Source: Nosocomiicoccus massiliensis
GTDB lineage: Bacteria; Bacillota; Bacilli; Staphylococcales; Salinicoccaceae
Direction: 5' to 3'
NCBI RefSeq assembly: GCF_002871345.2
Contig: NZ_CP136964.1
Span: 744,001 to 808,000, forward strand
Length of the DNA stretch: 64,000 bases
The notes below the pieces were generated by a model. The model ran no database searches. It had not been told where the DNA came from and saw only the letters and a list, made by a program, of their open reading frames with translations. Positions within the stretch are counted from its first letter, which is position 1, and each line of letters begins with the position of its first letter. The position numbers and the translations under genes were made by a program. Shown piece by piece: positions 46,162 through 55,292 of the stretch.

Positions 46162-47895
46162 TCATTCTTTCCTCATTACTTGTTTATGGTACATTTCTTG
46201 GTATTTACCGCCGAGTTTTAGTAATTGCTCGTGATTACCTGATTCTACGATATTCCCTTTATCTAATAATAGAATATTGTTCGCATGTTGAATCGTTGAT
46301 AATCGGTGTGCGATTATTACAGTCGTTCGATTTGAAGATACTACTTTCATTGCATTTTGTACAAGTTGCTCTGTTTCACTATCAACGTTAGACGTTGCTT
46401 CGTCTAGTATTAATAGTGTCGGTTTAAATGCTAATGCTCTCGCAAATGAAATGAGCTGACGTTCTCCAAGTGATAATGTCGAACCACTTTCAATAAGTTC
46501 TTCATGAATCCCGTTTTCAAAGCGTTCTAAAATCATTTCTCCACCGACAGAAATTAAAGCATCGATGGCTTCTTCTTCTGTAATGTCTTCACTACCAAGA
46601 CGAATATTATAAAGAAGTGTTCCGTTATAGATGTATGGATCTTGTAAAACGATTGCCATATGACTTCTCATCGATTGTTTGTTTAATGTTTTTGTGTCGA
46701 CACCGTCAAACAGTATCTCTCCACTATCCGGATCATAAAACCTCATCAGTAAGTTGATAATTGAACTCTTACCAGATCCCGTATGCCCAACGAGTGCGAG
46801 CGTTTCATTTTCTTTCACTTTAAAGTTAATGTTATTTAACACTCGGTGTCCTTTATTGTATGAGAAAGTGACATCATTAAACTCGATATTTCCTTTAAAC
46901 GTTTGAAGTTCTTGATGGTCTTCTCGTTCTTCTTCCTCATCGAGTAATTCGAACACTTTATTTGTCGCGACACGAGCTTGTTCGATGATATCAAACACAC
47001 CGATAATCGCATATAAAGGCATCATGATTTTCCCGGCGTAGTCAATCATTAAATACATCGAACCGACAGACCATGCTGTGTTTTGGAATACAAACATATA
47101 ACTGAATACGAAGATTAAAATCATGAGTACAACACTACGTAACGACTCGATTAAGTTCGTATTTGTCAGTGCGTTTAACCTTGAAAGTCGCACTGAACTT
47201 TTATAGTAATCTTCGTTTAGTTTAGAAAACTCGTTAAACACTTTTTCTTCGTTATTAAATGCTTGAATGACACTCATACCGCTAATAGATTCATTAATAG
47301 ACGCGTTCATTTCACTATTTCGTTCGCGTTTCGTCATGTTAAATTTGTTAGACGCTTTTCGGTATAAGTATAACCATAAAAATAGAAACGGTAATACGAG
47401 TATCATTAACAATCCTGCATACACGTTTACAAAGAACGATGCAATAACGACCCCTAAAATCGTAAATACACTCGTAATGACTTGAGTGAGAACTGACGTA
47501 AATACATTTAGTATCGTTTCTGTGTCGTTTGTGATTCTTGCTACAACTTTCCCTGCTGGTAAGTTGTCAAAGTAACGTACCGGTAATTTTTGAACATGTC
47601 TAAAGACTTTAAGTCGAATTGCTTGAATTACTTTACTTCCTGCTTTTAACGTAATTATACGCGAGAAATACCCAATAAGTCCGTTAGTCACTTGGACAAT
47701 TAAGTATATGAAAAGCATAATGATTAAGCCTTTAACAACGACATTCTCTTTTACTAAGTAATTATCTAAAATAATTTTTAATAAAAACGGCCCGAGTAAG
47801 TTTAACCCAACCGCGATTAAGTTAAGGACGATTCCGAAGAGAAGGAGCGAACGGTGACCAGCTGTAAATTCATATAATCTTTTAAGTTGGTTCAA
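46162..47895 (-). CDS. ABC exporter half-transporter (catalytic-site partner)
   Basis: 577 aa: six membrane helices then an ATPase domain with Walker A GHTGSGKSSI, Q-loop VLQDPYIYNG, a changed signature LSLGERQLISFARA (instead of LSGGQ) and intact Walker B with catalytic Glu LLILDEATSNVD. The TTG at 47895 is preferred because GGAGGTGAG sits six bases upstream; the ATG at 47910 lies in that site. It overlaps the upstream ABC gene. Together they fit heterodimeric exporters such as BmrCD. Confidence 0.9.
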   Translation of the reverse strand: MNQLKRLYEFTAGHRSLLLFGIVLNLIAVGLNLLGPFLLKIILDNYLVKENVVVKGLIIMLFIYLIVQVTNGLIGYFSRIITLKAGSKVIQAIRLKVFRHVQKLPVRYFDNLPAGKVVARITNDTETILNVFTSVLTQVITSVFTILGVVIASFFVNVYAGLLMILVLPFLFLWLYLYRKASNKFNMTKRERNSEMNASINESISGMSVIQAFNNEEKVFNEFSKLNEDYYKSSVRLSRLNALTNTNLIESLRSVVLMILIFVFSYMFVFQNTAWSVGSMYLMIDYAGKIMMPLYAIIGVFDIIEQARVATNKVFELLDEEEEREDHQELQTFKGNIEFNDVTFSYNKGHRVLNNINFKVKENETLALVGHTGSGKSSIINLLMRFYDPDSGEILFDGVDTKTLNKQSMRSHMAIVLQDPYIYNGTLLYNIRLGSEDITEEEAIDALISVGGEMILERFENGIHEELIESGSTLSLGERQLISFARALAFKPTLLILDEATSNVDSETEQLVQNAMKVVSSNRTTVIIAHRLSTIQHANNILLLDKGNIVESGNHEQLLKLGGKYQEMYHKQVMRKE

Positions 47896-49624
47896 CGTTC
47901 TCACCTCCATGTTTAAAGTACTCGTGTTGTGTTTTGTACCATCCGTCTGTTTCTATTAACTCTTTATGAGTACCAGACTGAACGATTGCCCCGTCATCGA
48001 TAACGATAATTTGATCTGCATGTTCCACGGCAGATAATCTATGCGTAATGATAATCGTTGTTTTATCTTTACGTGTTTTCTTTAACGCATCGATAATATG
48101 TTGTTCAGTATTTGCGTCTACTGCACTTAAAGCATCATCTAAAATAAGTATCTCCGGATCTTTAATTAAGCTTCTCGCAATCGATATACGCTGCTTTTGA
48201 CCGCCAGATAATGCGATACCCTTTTCTCCGACTTTCGTTTCTAAGCCGTGCTTCATATTGTTTAAGTCATTGACTAGCGCACTATTTTGAATTGCGCGCT
48301 GCAGTTCTTCTTCTGTTGCATTTTCTTTACCAAATAAAATGTTTTCTCGAACTGTTTTACTAAATAAGAAGTTTTCTTGCGGAACATAGCCAATTAAATC
48401 TCTCAGTTCTTTTTTATTAATATTTCGAATCGGTTTTCCATCGATAATAAATTGACCATTACCTTCAGAATAGTACTTTAAGAACTGTTTAATAAACGTC
48501 GTTTTACCGCTTCCCGTTTTACCGACGATACCGAGTGTCTCTCCTTTTTTAAGTTCGAGAACAATACCTTTTAAATTCTCACGACTCGATGTCGGATATG
48601 TGAATGAGTAGTCGTCAAATGAGATGTTGTTGTTTTGAACACTTTCACCTGAGACTAACACATCATCTTCTTCGTTTAGTAAGTCTTCAATTCGGTTGAG
48701 TGATGCACGACCTCTTTCTGTAGTGTCTAACATAATTCCGAATGCGAACATCGGCCAAATCATCATATTTAAATAAATATTAAACGTTATAAACTCACCG
48801 AGTGTGATCGTTCCGTTATTGATAAAAAACGCACCGGCAATAAATGAGATGATAAATGACGTTGCAACGACTAACGTCGTAATTGGCTCAAAAAGTGCTT
48901 CTAATTTCGCAACTTTCATAATGCGATCAATATAATTAGAAGTCATTGATTTAAAACGATTATACTCCGGATTTTCTTGTACATAACTTCTCGTTACTCT
49001 AACACCTTCAACAACCTCTAATACGTTGTTGTTCATTTTTCCGAATGATTCTTGTGCTTTCATATGGTGTTCCATAATCTTTTTACCGATTTTTACTTCC
49101 GTCACAATTAGTAGTGGTAACGGCAGTAAAGCAATAATTGTTAACACCGGATTAACGACAATCATCATTGTAACTAATATTATTGTCCCATAAATTAACG
49201 TATCGATAATCGTGATAATACCGAATGTCGTTCCCATCGTCACACTGCGTAAATCATTCGTAATGCGCGCCATTAAGTCTCCCGTACTATTTCTTTCATA
49301 GAATGATGGGGACATCGCTAAATACTTACGGACTAAACGCTTACGTAAAATCGCATCAATATCATAACCAGACTGCATGATATAATACGTACTTATGTAT
49401 GTCAGTATATAAATCAATAGAATCGCAGAGAAGAATATACCGATAATCATTTTCATCGAATCTATTGTCATTGAACCCTCTGTAATGAGGTCGATTGTTT
49501 TACCGATAAGTAGCGGAGGTAAAATTTCTAAAATGTTTAAAATTAATGCAGATGCTAATATAATGAGTAATTTGAGCTTATGTTTTCGAAAATACCATCT
49601 GATTTTCTTTAAAAATGTAAGCAT
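47882..49624 (-). CDS. ABC exporter half-transporter (degenerate-site partner)
   Basis: 580 aa: six membrane helices, then ATPase with Walker A GKTGSGKTTF, canonical signature ALSGGQKQRISIARS and Walker B ILILDDALSAVD in which Asp replaces the catalytic Glu. That substitution and the altered signature in the partner give one consensus and one degenerate ATP site, the hallmark of heterodimeric multidrug exporters. The gene ends with an overlap into its partner. Confidence 0.92.
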   Translation of the reverse strand: MLTFLKKIRWYFRKHKLKLLIILASALILNILEILPPLLIGKTIDLITEGSMTIDSMKMIIGIFFSAILLIYILTYISTYYIMQSGYDIDAILRKRLVRKYLAMSPSFYERNSTGDLMARITNDLRSVTMGTTFGIITIIDTLIYGTIILVTMMIVVNPVLTIIALLPLPLLIVTEVKIGKKIMEHHMKAQESFGKMNNNVLEVVEGVRVTRSYVQENPEYNRFKSMTSNYIDRIMKVAKLEALFEPITTLVVATSFIISFIAGAFFINNGTITLGEFITFNIYLNMMIWPMFAFGIMLDTTERGRASLNRIEDLLNEEDDVLVSGESVQNNNISFDDYSFTYPTSSRENLKGIVLELKKGETLGIVGKTGSGKTTFIKQFLKYYSEGNGQFIIDGKPIRNINKKELRDLIGYVPQENFLFSKTVRENILFGKENATEEELQRAIQNSALVNDLNNMKHGLETKVGEKGIALSGGQKQRISIARSLIKDPEILILDDALSAVDANTEQHIIDALKKTRKDKTTIIITHRLSAVEHADQIIVIDDGAIVQSGTHKELIETDGWYKTQHEYFKHGGENVEPT

Positions 49625-49662
49625 CTTTTGTTCCTTTCTTTTTTATTTTTAGATACAAAAAT

Positions 49663-49682
49663 CGGAGGGTAATTACCCTCCG
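49663..49682 (-). terminator. nagB terminator
   Basis: CGGAGGGTAA / TTACCCTCCG perfect palindrome, followed on the minus strand by ATTTTTGTATC. Confidence 0.82.
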
Positions 49683-49733
49683 TTAAATGATTAATTATAT
49701 ATTACGATTTTTAAAATAATTATTCAATAATAA

Positions 49734-50462
49734 TTATTCGCCACGTGCTGCACTATCTGTAATTAAAATAACGTTGTCGTGGTTGTGGAGAATGGATACC
49801 GGGATGTCTTCTGTAATTTCTCCACTGATGAATAAATCACGTGCATTTTTCTTATTGTCACCAGAGATTAAAAGAATGATTGTTTTAGCTTTCATAATCG
49901 TTTGAAGCCCCATCGATACCGCTTCAGTTGGAACGTCTTCAATCGATTCAAAGAATCTTGAATTATCTTCGATCGTTTCATCTGTTAACTGTACTTTATG
50001 TGTGAGTGAATTAAAATCTGTTCCTGGTTCGTTAAACGCAATATGACCATTTCTTCCGATACCGAGTACTTGAATATCGATACCTACTTCGTCAATAAGC
50101 GCTTCATAGTCTTCCACTTCTTTTTGTAAATCTTCCGCAACACCATCTAAAATATGAACGTTTTCTTGTGGGATATCTAACTTACTAAAGAAGTGTTTTT
50201 CCATAAAATAATGATAACTTTGGTCATTTGATTCATCTAGACCGACATATTCGTCTAAGTTAAATGTTGTTAGTTCTGATAGATCTAAGTTTGCTTCGTT
50301 AATTTTTTTTGCTAACGCATCATACATACCTTCAGGCGTTGACCCTGTCGCAAGTCCTAATGAAAATTGTTTCGATTCTTTTAATGCGTCGAAAATAATT
50401 GTTGCCGCTTCGTTACTCATGTCTTCATAAGTATTTGCTTTAATTTCTTTAAAATTTGTCAT
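49734..50462 (-). CDS. nagB: Glucosamine-6-phosphate deaminase
   Basis: 242 aa. It converts GlcN6P to fructose-6-phosphate and ammonia, feeding amino sugars into glycolysis. Features: LGLATGSTPEGMYDAL, TFNLDEYVGLDESNDQSYHYFM and VLGIGRNGHIAFNEPGT (active-site region). The ATG at 50462 has TTGGAGG upstream; the longer open frame is not needed. No nagA adjoins. Confidence 0.95.
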   Translation of the reverse strand: MTNFKEIKANTYEDMSNEAATIIFDALKESKQFSLGLATGSTPEGMYDALAKKINEANLDLSELTTFNLDEYVGLDESNDQSYHYFMEKHFFSKLDIPQENVHILDGVAEDLQKEVEDYEALIDEVGIDIQVLGIGRNGHIAFNEPGTDFNSLTHKVQLTDETIEDNSRFFESIEDVPTEAVSMGLQTIMKAKTIILLISGDNKKNARDLFISGEITEDIPVSILHNHDNVILITDSAARGE

Positions 50463-50582
50463 TTTGTGCCTCCAATTGAAACTGAGTGTATGCAAAAAAT
50501 TTACATACAATACTTAAGTGTCTTTAAAACTTTTAAGTATTTTAATATTATATTCTTTTTTAATTTCTCTGTAAAACAATAA

Positions 50583-51773
50583 CTATAGAAGTTCGTAAAT
50601 TAAAATAAACACGAGTATAAATGATACTGCTAGTGATAAGACTCCATATATAGACAACCATAGTGGATGACGATAATGTCCAACGATATCAGAGCGTCTT
50701 GAAGCATGTAATATCCCACCGAGAATAACTGGTAATATTAATCCATTTAAAATTGTTGTAATCTGAAGTAACACAACCTCTTCGCCCTTTAGTAAAAAGA
50801 TGAACCAACTCGTTAAAACGAGCATGAGTAATACGACATCGATATATTTTTTAATAATATCATTAACTGATTTAATAAATGTTCCTGTCGTATACGCGAC
50901 ACTCACAATAGACGTTAATGATGCACATATAAATAATATCCCTAAAGCGTAGCTACCAAGACCACCAAACACTTCTGAAAAAGCACTTTCTAATAAGTTA
51001 TCTTTAAATAAAATGACGTTACTTCTAGATAACCCGAGTATTGTGAAGAATAATAGTAAGCGTGTCACTGTAACGATAATCACACTATAAGCAGCAGATC
51101 GAGTGACTGCTGTTTTATACTTTTCACCGGTAATTTCAACATCAATTAAGCGATGTGCACCAGCAAAACTAATATATCCACCAATCGATAGGGCAACCAT
51201 CATCGCAATTGTCGTCACAATATCGTAATCAATCATCGGTAGGACCGTTTTTGCAAGTGTGACATCATACGGTACATCTGTTGCTGTAAATGCGTACGCA
51301 AGTAGAATTATTGCGATAATAAAACTTAACATCACTCCGATAAACGTTTCTAACGTAATACGATTTCTATTTAATAAATAAAATAAAATCGCAATCATAA
51401 GCCCAATGGATGCGCCGAGTTTTATATCGACATTAAATAATAAACTAATTCCAATTCCTAAACCCGAAATATTAATGATATTAAACGCGATTCCACCAAG
51501 TAAGACAACGACAGACATAAACGTCCCAAAATTCGGGATAATTTTATTGATGACTAAATGTGCCGGCGTTTTTGCGACAGTGAGTATTCGCCATATGTTC
51601 ATTTGTATGCCGAGTTCGATAATTCCAGTGATTATAATGACGAACGCAAGACGCTCATAAAATTGAATCGTTAAGTCCGCCGTTGACATTAAAAACAAAG
51701 GGCCAATTGAAGCACTGGCCATTAAAAATACCGCACTAAAGATTTTATTTCTCTCTAATCTTCTCTCGTTCAT
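50583..51773 (-). CDS. NRAMP-related transporter (YcsG-like)
   Basis: 396 aa, about eleven helices. The first helix reads ASIGPLFLMSTADLT where metal-transporting NRAMPs have DPGN, and helix 6 reads GGYISFAGAHRLID instead of MPH. This places it in the divergent YcsG/NRMT-like branch, so manganese or iron transport should not be assumed. The start at 51773 (MNERRLERN) follows GAGGTGAAGGTC. It is downstream of a small SRPBCC-like gene. Confidence 0.83.
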   Translation of the reverse strand: MNERRLERNKIFSAVFLMASASIGPLFLMSTADLTIQFYERLAFVIIITGIIELGIQMNIWRILTVAKTPAHLVINKIIPNFGTFMSVVVLLGGIAFNIINISGLGIGISLLFNVDIKLGASIGLMIAILFYLLNRNRITLETFIGVMLSFIIAIILLAYAFTATDVPYDVTLAKTVLPMIDYDIVTTIAMMVALSIGGYISFAGAHRLIDVEITGEKYKTAVTRSAAYSVIIVTVTRLLLFFTILGLSRSNVILFKDNLLESAFSEVFGGLGSYALGILFICASLTSIVSVAYTTGTFIKSVNDIIKKYIDVVLLMLVLTSWFIFLLKGEEVVLLQITTILNGLILPVILGGILHASRRSDIVGHYRHPLWLSIYGVLSLAVSFILVFILIYELL

Positions 51774-51800
51774 GACCTTCACCTCAATTCGCCCATTTAA

Positions 51801-52220
51801 TTAGTACATTGGTTTTATTACGTCATTCAATTGTTTTGTAATAGAAAATTTACGTGCGCCGAATTTTAAAAGTGTTGAAACAGAATGTGTTTCTAACACT
51901 GATGAAATAACGACTTCTGAACGCGACTCCACTGGAACGATATTAATCATCGTTTTAATAATATAATCGTAACCAAAGATCGTAAATTCTAACCTTCTAT
52001 TTTCGACATATTTATCAATCTTTCCTTTATAGTCAGTTCCATTATATGTGAGTACAAACGGAGTTCCTTCATCTCTCACATTTTCACTATTTGTCTCATA
52101 GAAAATACGTGATAGACCATTAATATTATTTTTAAACCACTGATCAGAATTTAAAAACTCAAACACTGTTTCTGGTAATAACTCTACTTCTTTATTATGA
52201 AAATATAATTGTAGTTCCAT
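51801..52220 (-). CDS. SRPBCC-like small protein (139 aa)
   Basis: Beginning MELQLYFHNKEVELLPETVFEFLNSDQWFKNNI, with a beta-rich middle (RLEFTIFGYDYIIKTMINIVPV) and LLKFGARKFSITKQLND helix at the end, the order expected of a START/SRPBCC ligand-binding fold. The ATG at 52220 has AAGGAGG six bases upstream. Function unknown. It is between yitT-like and NRAMP-like genes, all in one direction. Confidence 0.65.
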   Translation of the reverse strand: MELQLYFHNKEVELLPETVFEFLNSDQWFKNNINGLSRIFYETNSENVRDEGTPFVLTYNGTDYKGKIDKYVENRRLEFTIFGYDYIIKTMINIVPVESRSEVVISSVLETHSVSTLLKFGARKFSITKQLNDVIKPMY

Positions 52221-52230
52221 CATTTCCTCC

Positions 52231-53124
52231 TTAAATTATAAAGTTACCGAGCACGTCGTTTACATCATGGACAACGACAAACGCAGATTCATCGTGTTTT
52301 TTAATGACACGTTTTAAACGTCCGAGCTGGTTTTTATTAATAACTACGTATAATACATCTTTGTTTTCTTGTGTATAATACCCGCGACCATGCATGATTG
52401 TCACACCGCGTTTAATATCGTTCGCCACGTGTTCAGCGAGCAACTCTGGTTTTGTTGAAATAATCGTCACTGCTTTTTTCGGGTTCATACCTTCAATGAT
52501 AAAGTCCATCACTTTCGTAGCGATGTATAAAGCTATGACTGTCAGTAATACACGTTCTAACGGTACGACTGTTAAACCGATCGTCACAATGATTAAATCA
52601 AAGAATAGTAATGCATATGACACGTTAACATCTAAGTATTTGTTTGCAATACGCGCTAAAATTGTCGTTCCAGCAGTCGTCGAACCGACTCTAAATATTA
52701 AACCTATTCCCATACCGATTAAAATACCACCAAACACCATGTTTACGATGATATTCTCAAAATTGATTTGCCAATCTTCAGTTATCCATAACATGATTGA
52801 CGTCATCGGTATTGTAAATATTGTATAATACATTGCTCTACGAGATAAAAACTTAAAGCCGATAGCTAATATCACAACGTTAATGAGTAAGTTCGTAAGG
52901 GCAGTAGACCAACCAAATGCATAGTAAAGTATGATTGATATACCGATAACCCCACCTTCAGCAAGGTGACCACCGATCATGAATGTATTAATCCCAATCG
53001 CAAAGACAAAAGAGCCGACGATGATAACAAACGCATTGATTAGCGTTTGAACAGTCCAATTTTTATTAAACGAAAGTTTTCGCTTATTAAAGTTTTCAAC
53101 TTTTTTTCTGTTTTTTGCTATCAT
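52231..53124 (-). CDS. YitT-family membrane protein (DUF161/DUF2179)
   Basis: 297 aa: five or six membrane helices (for example ALTNLLINVVILAIGFKFL) with GGHLAEGGVIGISIILYY and GSTTAGTTILARI, then a cytosolic DUF2179 domain (VTIISTKPELLAEHVANDIKRGVTIMHGRGYY). Widespread in Bacillales; function not established. Confidence 0.9.
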   Translation of the reverse strand: MIAKNRKKVENFNKRKLSFNKNWTVQTLINAFVIIVGSFVFAIGINTFMIGGHLAEGGVIGISIILYYAFGWSTALTNLLINVVILAIGFKFLSRRAMYYTIFTIPMTSIMLWITEDWQINFENIIVNMVFGGILIGMGIGLIFRVGSTTAGTTILARIANKYLDVNVSYALLFFDLIIVTIGLTVVPLERVLLTVIALYIATKVMDFIIEGMNPKKAVTIISTKPELLAEHVANDIKRGVTIMHGRGYYTQENKDVLYVVINKNQLGRLKRVIKKHDESAFVVVHDVNDVLGNFII

Positions 53125-53238
53125 TTAATCGACTCCTTTTATTTTATATAACACTTTAATTTTATAAGATTTAATACGTTTATTCAATGACAGAACAGGA
53201 TTAGATTCAATCAATCAACAATAGAAAGGATGAAATGA

Positions 53239-53625
53239 ATGAAATCAATGACTCCGTTTTTAATGTTTGAAGGTCGAGCAGAAGAAGCAATTCAGTTTTA
53301 TCAATCAGTTTTTAAAGATGTAGAGGTCGTTTTCATTAATTATTTTGAAAGTGGAGAAACGAAAGGCAAAGTGATGCAAAGCTTGATTACAATAAATGGT
53401 AATCCAGTCATTTTAAACGATGCGAATGTATCCGAAGCATCAAAATTTACACCGAGAATGAGTTTCTTTATTGAGTGTGACTCTATGGACGAATTAATTA
53501 CGATTTATGACAAAATAAAGTCAAAAGGGTCTATATTAATGCCGTTAGAAGATTATGGCTTTAGCAGACAGTTTGCATGGGTCACAGATCCATTTGGTGT
53601 ATCTTGGCAGATAAATTTAGTATAA
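53239..53625 (+). CDS. VOC-superfamily protein, PhnB-like
   Basis: 128 aa. MTPFLMFEGRAEEAIQFYQSVF at the start and FAWVTDPFGVSWQINLV at the end are characteristic of PhnB/3-demethylubiquinone-like VOC proteins. It probably forms a dimer with a metal or ligand site; the reaction is unknown. AGAAAGGATG upstream of the ATG. Confidence 0.88.
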   Translation: MKSMTPFLMFEGRAEEAIQFYQSVFKDVEVVFINYFESGETKGKVMQSLITINGNPVILNDANVSEASKFTPRMSFFIECDSMDELITIYDKIKSKGSILMPLEDYGFSRQFAWVTDPFGVSWQINLV

Positions 53626-53631
53626 AACAAA

Positions 53632-53656
53632 AAACCGAAGTCTTAGACTTCGGTTT
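53632..53656. terminator. Terminator after the VOC gene
   Basis: AAACCGAAGTC / GACTTCGGTTT 11-bp stem with loop TTA, followed by TAATCTATTT; also usable by the convergent small gene. Confidence 0.82.
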
Positions 53657-53685
53657 TAATCTATTTACGTTCATAAAAATACGAA

Positions 53686-53820
53686 TTAACCAAGTAATTT
53701 TGAGAAAATATTTGTAGATTTACGACTATTTCTTCTTTGTTTAATTGTTTTGTTGTTCAGAGCTTCTGCTTTAAACTCCTTGATACGTTGTTCAACTGGA
53801 ATAATTTGAGTGCTATACAA
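53686..53820 (-). CDS. Small basic protein (44 aa), unknown function
   Basis: TTG start at 53820 with AGGAGG nine bases upstream. It begins MYSTQIIPVEQRIKEFKAEA and ends in a basic helix KQRRNSRKSTNIFSKLLG. It is amphipathic and positively charged. No family recognised; ribosome site and isolation make it plausible. Confidence 0.55.
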   Translation of the reverse strand: MYSTQIIPVEQRIKEFKAEALNNKTIKQRRNSRKSTNIFSKLLG

Positions 53821-54195
53821 TGTTTTTTCCTCCTGTAATTTTTAATTTATTTCATGTGCTTGTTTTCTTTACTATGTACAGTATAGGCTTTATATCAACG
53901 TTTATCAAGGTTTTTGATTGTCATTTTTTAAAGTTTATATATTGATAATATTCAGTTATTTTAATATTGTTTATTTAATTTTGAAATATTTTTTCTAATC
54001 ACTTGAGATTCAACTTGTTTTATACATACAAATGAATAAACATACGAATGATAACGATTTACAGTCTATTTTATAAGTTTTTTGATAATTAACACACATA
54101 AAAATTACAATTTACACTGAAATTTTAGTGTAAATTGTATTCGTTTTCCTAATTTTTGCATAAAAAATGAATGTGCTTTCACACATTCATTTCTT
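53821..54195. other. AT-rich intergenic region with two hairpins
   Basis: No gene seen. ACAATTTACACT / AGTGTAAATTGT at about 54109-54140 is a perfect 12-bp hairpin. AATGAATGTG / CACATTCATT at about 54167-54191, followed on the minus strand by TTTTTTATG, is the likely terminator of the methyltransferase gene. Confidence 0.55.
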
Positions 54196-54987
54196 TTAGT
54201 TTTTATTTTTATTTTTAAATATCGCTGTACTGACGACGTGTGGTACTTCGTAAATATCTCCTTCAACGGACTTTTTTAACGTATCATTAATTTCTTTTAG
54301 TACAGACTCTTTACGGTGATCACTAAATCTTGAAAGCCATGATGACGTTCCAATACGTTTCAACCATTCTTCGTCCGTGAATTTTATTTTATAATCCTTT
54401 TTGAAAAGATTTGTTAAGTCGAATTTATGGTAATTAAAGTCACTGAACCATTCTACTGGGAAACTGTTAATCATTTGTATTGAATATTTCTTTGACCCTG
54501 CAGGTTCTAATTGATTATATTTTGCATTTGCACGAATGATTTTCATCGTTTCTTTCATCATCGAGTTATTTACTCTAAACCCTAAATCTGAAATAATCAT
54601 CAAGCCGTTTGGTTTTAAAAGTCGCTTTACCTCTCTAACCGCTTCATTTGAATCAAAATACTGCCATGCACGTAATGCAAAAATAATGTCATAATCGTTT
54701 TCTCTTAAATGCGTGTTTTCTGCAAATCCGTCATGGAATTTAACGTTGTCACCACGCGTATAATCGATTCCCATTTTTCTAAATATTTCACTCGGCTCTA
54801 ATGCGTCTACTGTCGCACCTTCGTCAGACAGCATTTTAGATAAAAATCCAGGGCCTGCACCGAGGTCTAAAATTTTCTTACCTTTAAAATCTATACCGAG
54901 TTGTTTTATGCCATCTAATAATTCCTTTGGTATGTCGTTACGACTTTTAAAGTATTCTTCTTCAAACGTTTTTAGTTTATAATCCAT
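54196..54987 (-). CDS. Class I SAM-dependent methyltransferase
   Basis: 263 aa. Motif I ILDLGAGPGFLSKML (about 35-50), the acidic loop VDALEPSEIF, YDIIFALRAWQYFDS and LLKPNGLMIISD are those of the UbiE/SmtA-like group. The C-terminal third (FSDFNYHKFDLTNLFKKDY) is not diagnostic. Small-molecule substrate unknown. Read away from the neighbouring MFS pair. Confidence 0.85.
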   Translation of the reverse strand: MDYKLKTFEEEYFKSRNDIPKELLDGIKQLGIDFKGKKILDLGAGPGFLSKMLSDEGATVDALEPSEIFRKMGIDYTRGDNVKFHDGFAENTHLRENDYDIIFALRAWQYFDSNEAVREVKRLLKPNGLMIISDLGFRVNNSMMKETMKIIRANAKYNQLEPAGSKKYSIQMINSFPVEWFSDFNYHKFDLTNLFKKDYKIKFTDEEWLKRIGTSSWLSRFSDHRKESVLKEINDTLKKSVEGDIYEVPHVVSTAIFKNKNKN

Positions 54988-55092
54988 TTTTTATCCGCCC
55001 TTTTCTATCAAACTATTTAATTGTATTCTATACGTAAATAACTGTATGATAAATAAATAATTGTTTTTTAATTAATATGGAGTGAATATTTT

Positions 55093-55272
55093 ATGTCTAA
55101 GCCATTACTCGCAATTACACTCATAGCGTTGATGATTTTAATATTCTACTGGGGAGTGACATTTGTCGTACCGAGTTTCGGTTTCCCAAGAATCGTTGCA
55201 TTATCTATTATATTAGGAAGTGTGGCAGGTTTCTACATATATACTATTATTGATAATAATTATCTCGATTAA
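55093..55272 (+). CDS. Small two-span membrane protein (59 aa)
   Basis: ATG at 55093 with GGAG ten bases upstream. Two helices: LLAITLIALMILIFYWGVTF and IVALSIILGSVAGFYIYTII, then IDNNYLD. It ends 20 bp before the DHA2 exporter gene and is likely co-transcribed with it. No family recognised. Confidence 0.6.
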   Translation: MSKPLLAITLIALMILIFYWGVTFVVPSFGFPRIVALSIILGSVAGFYIYTIIDNNYLD

Positions 55273-55292
55273 AAATATATGGAGGGGAAATT

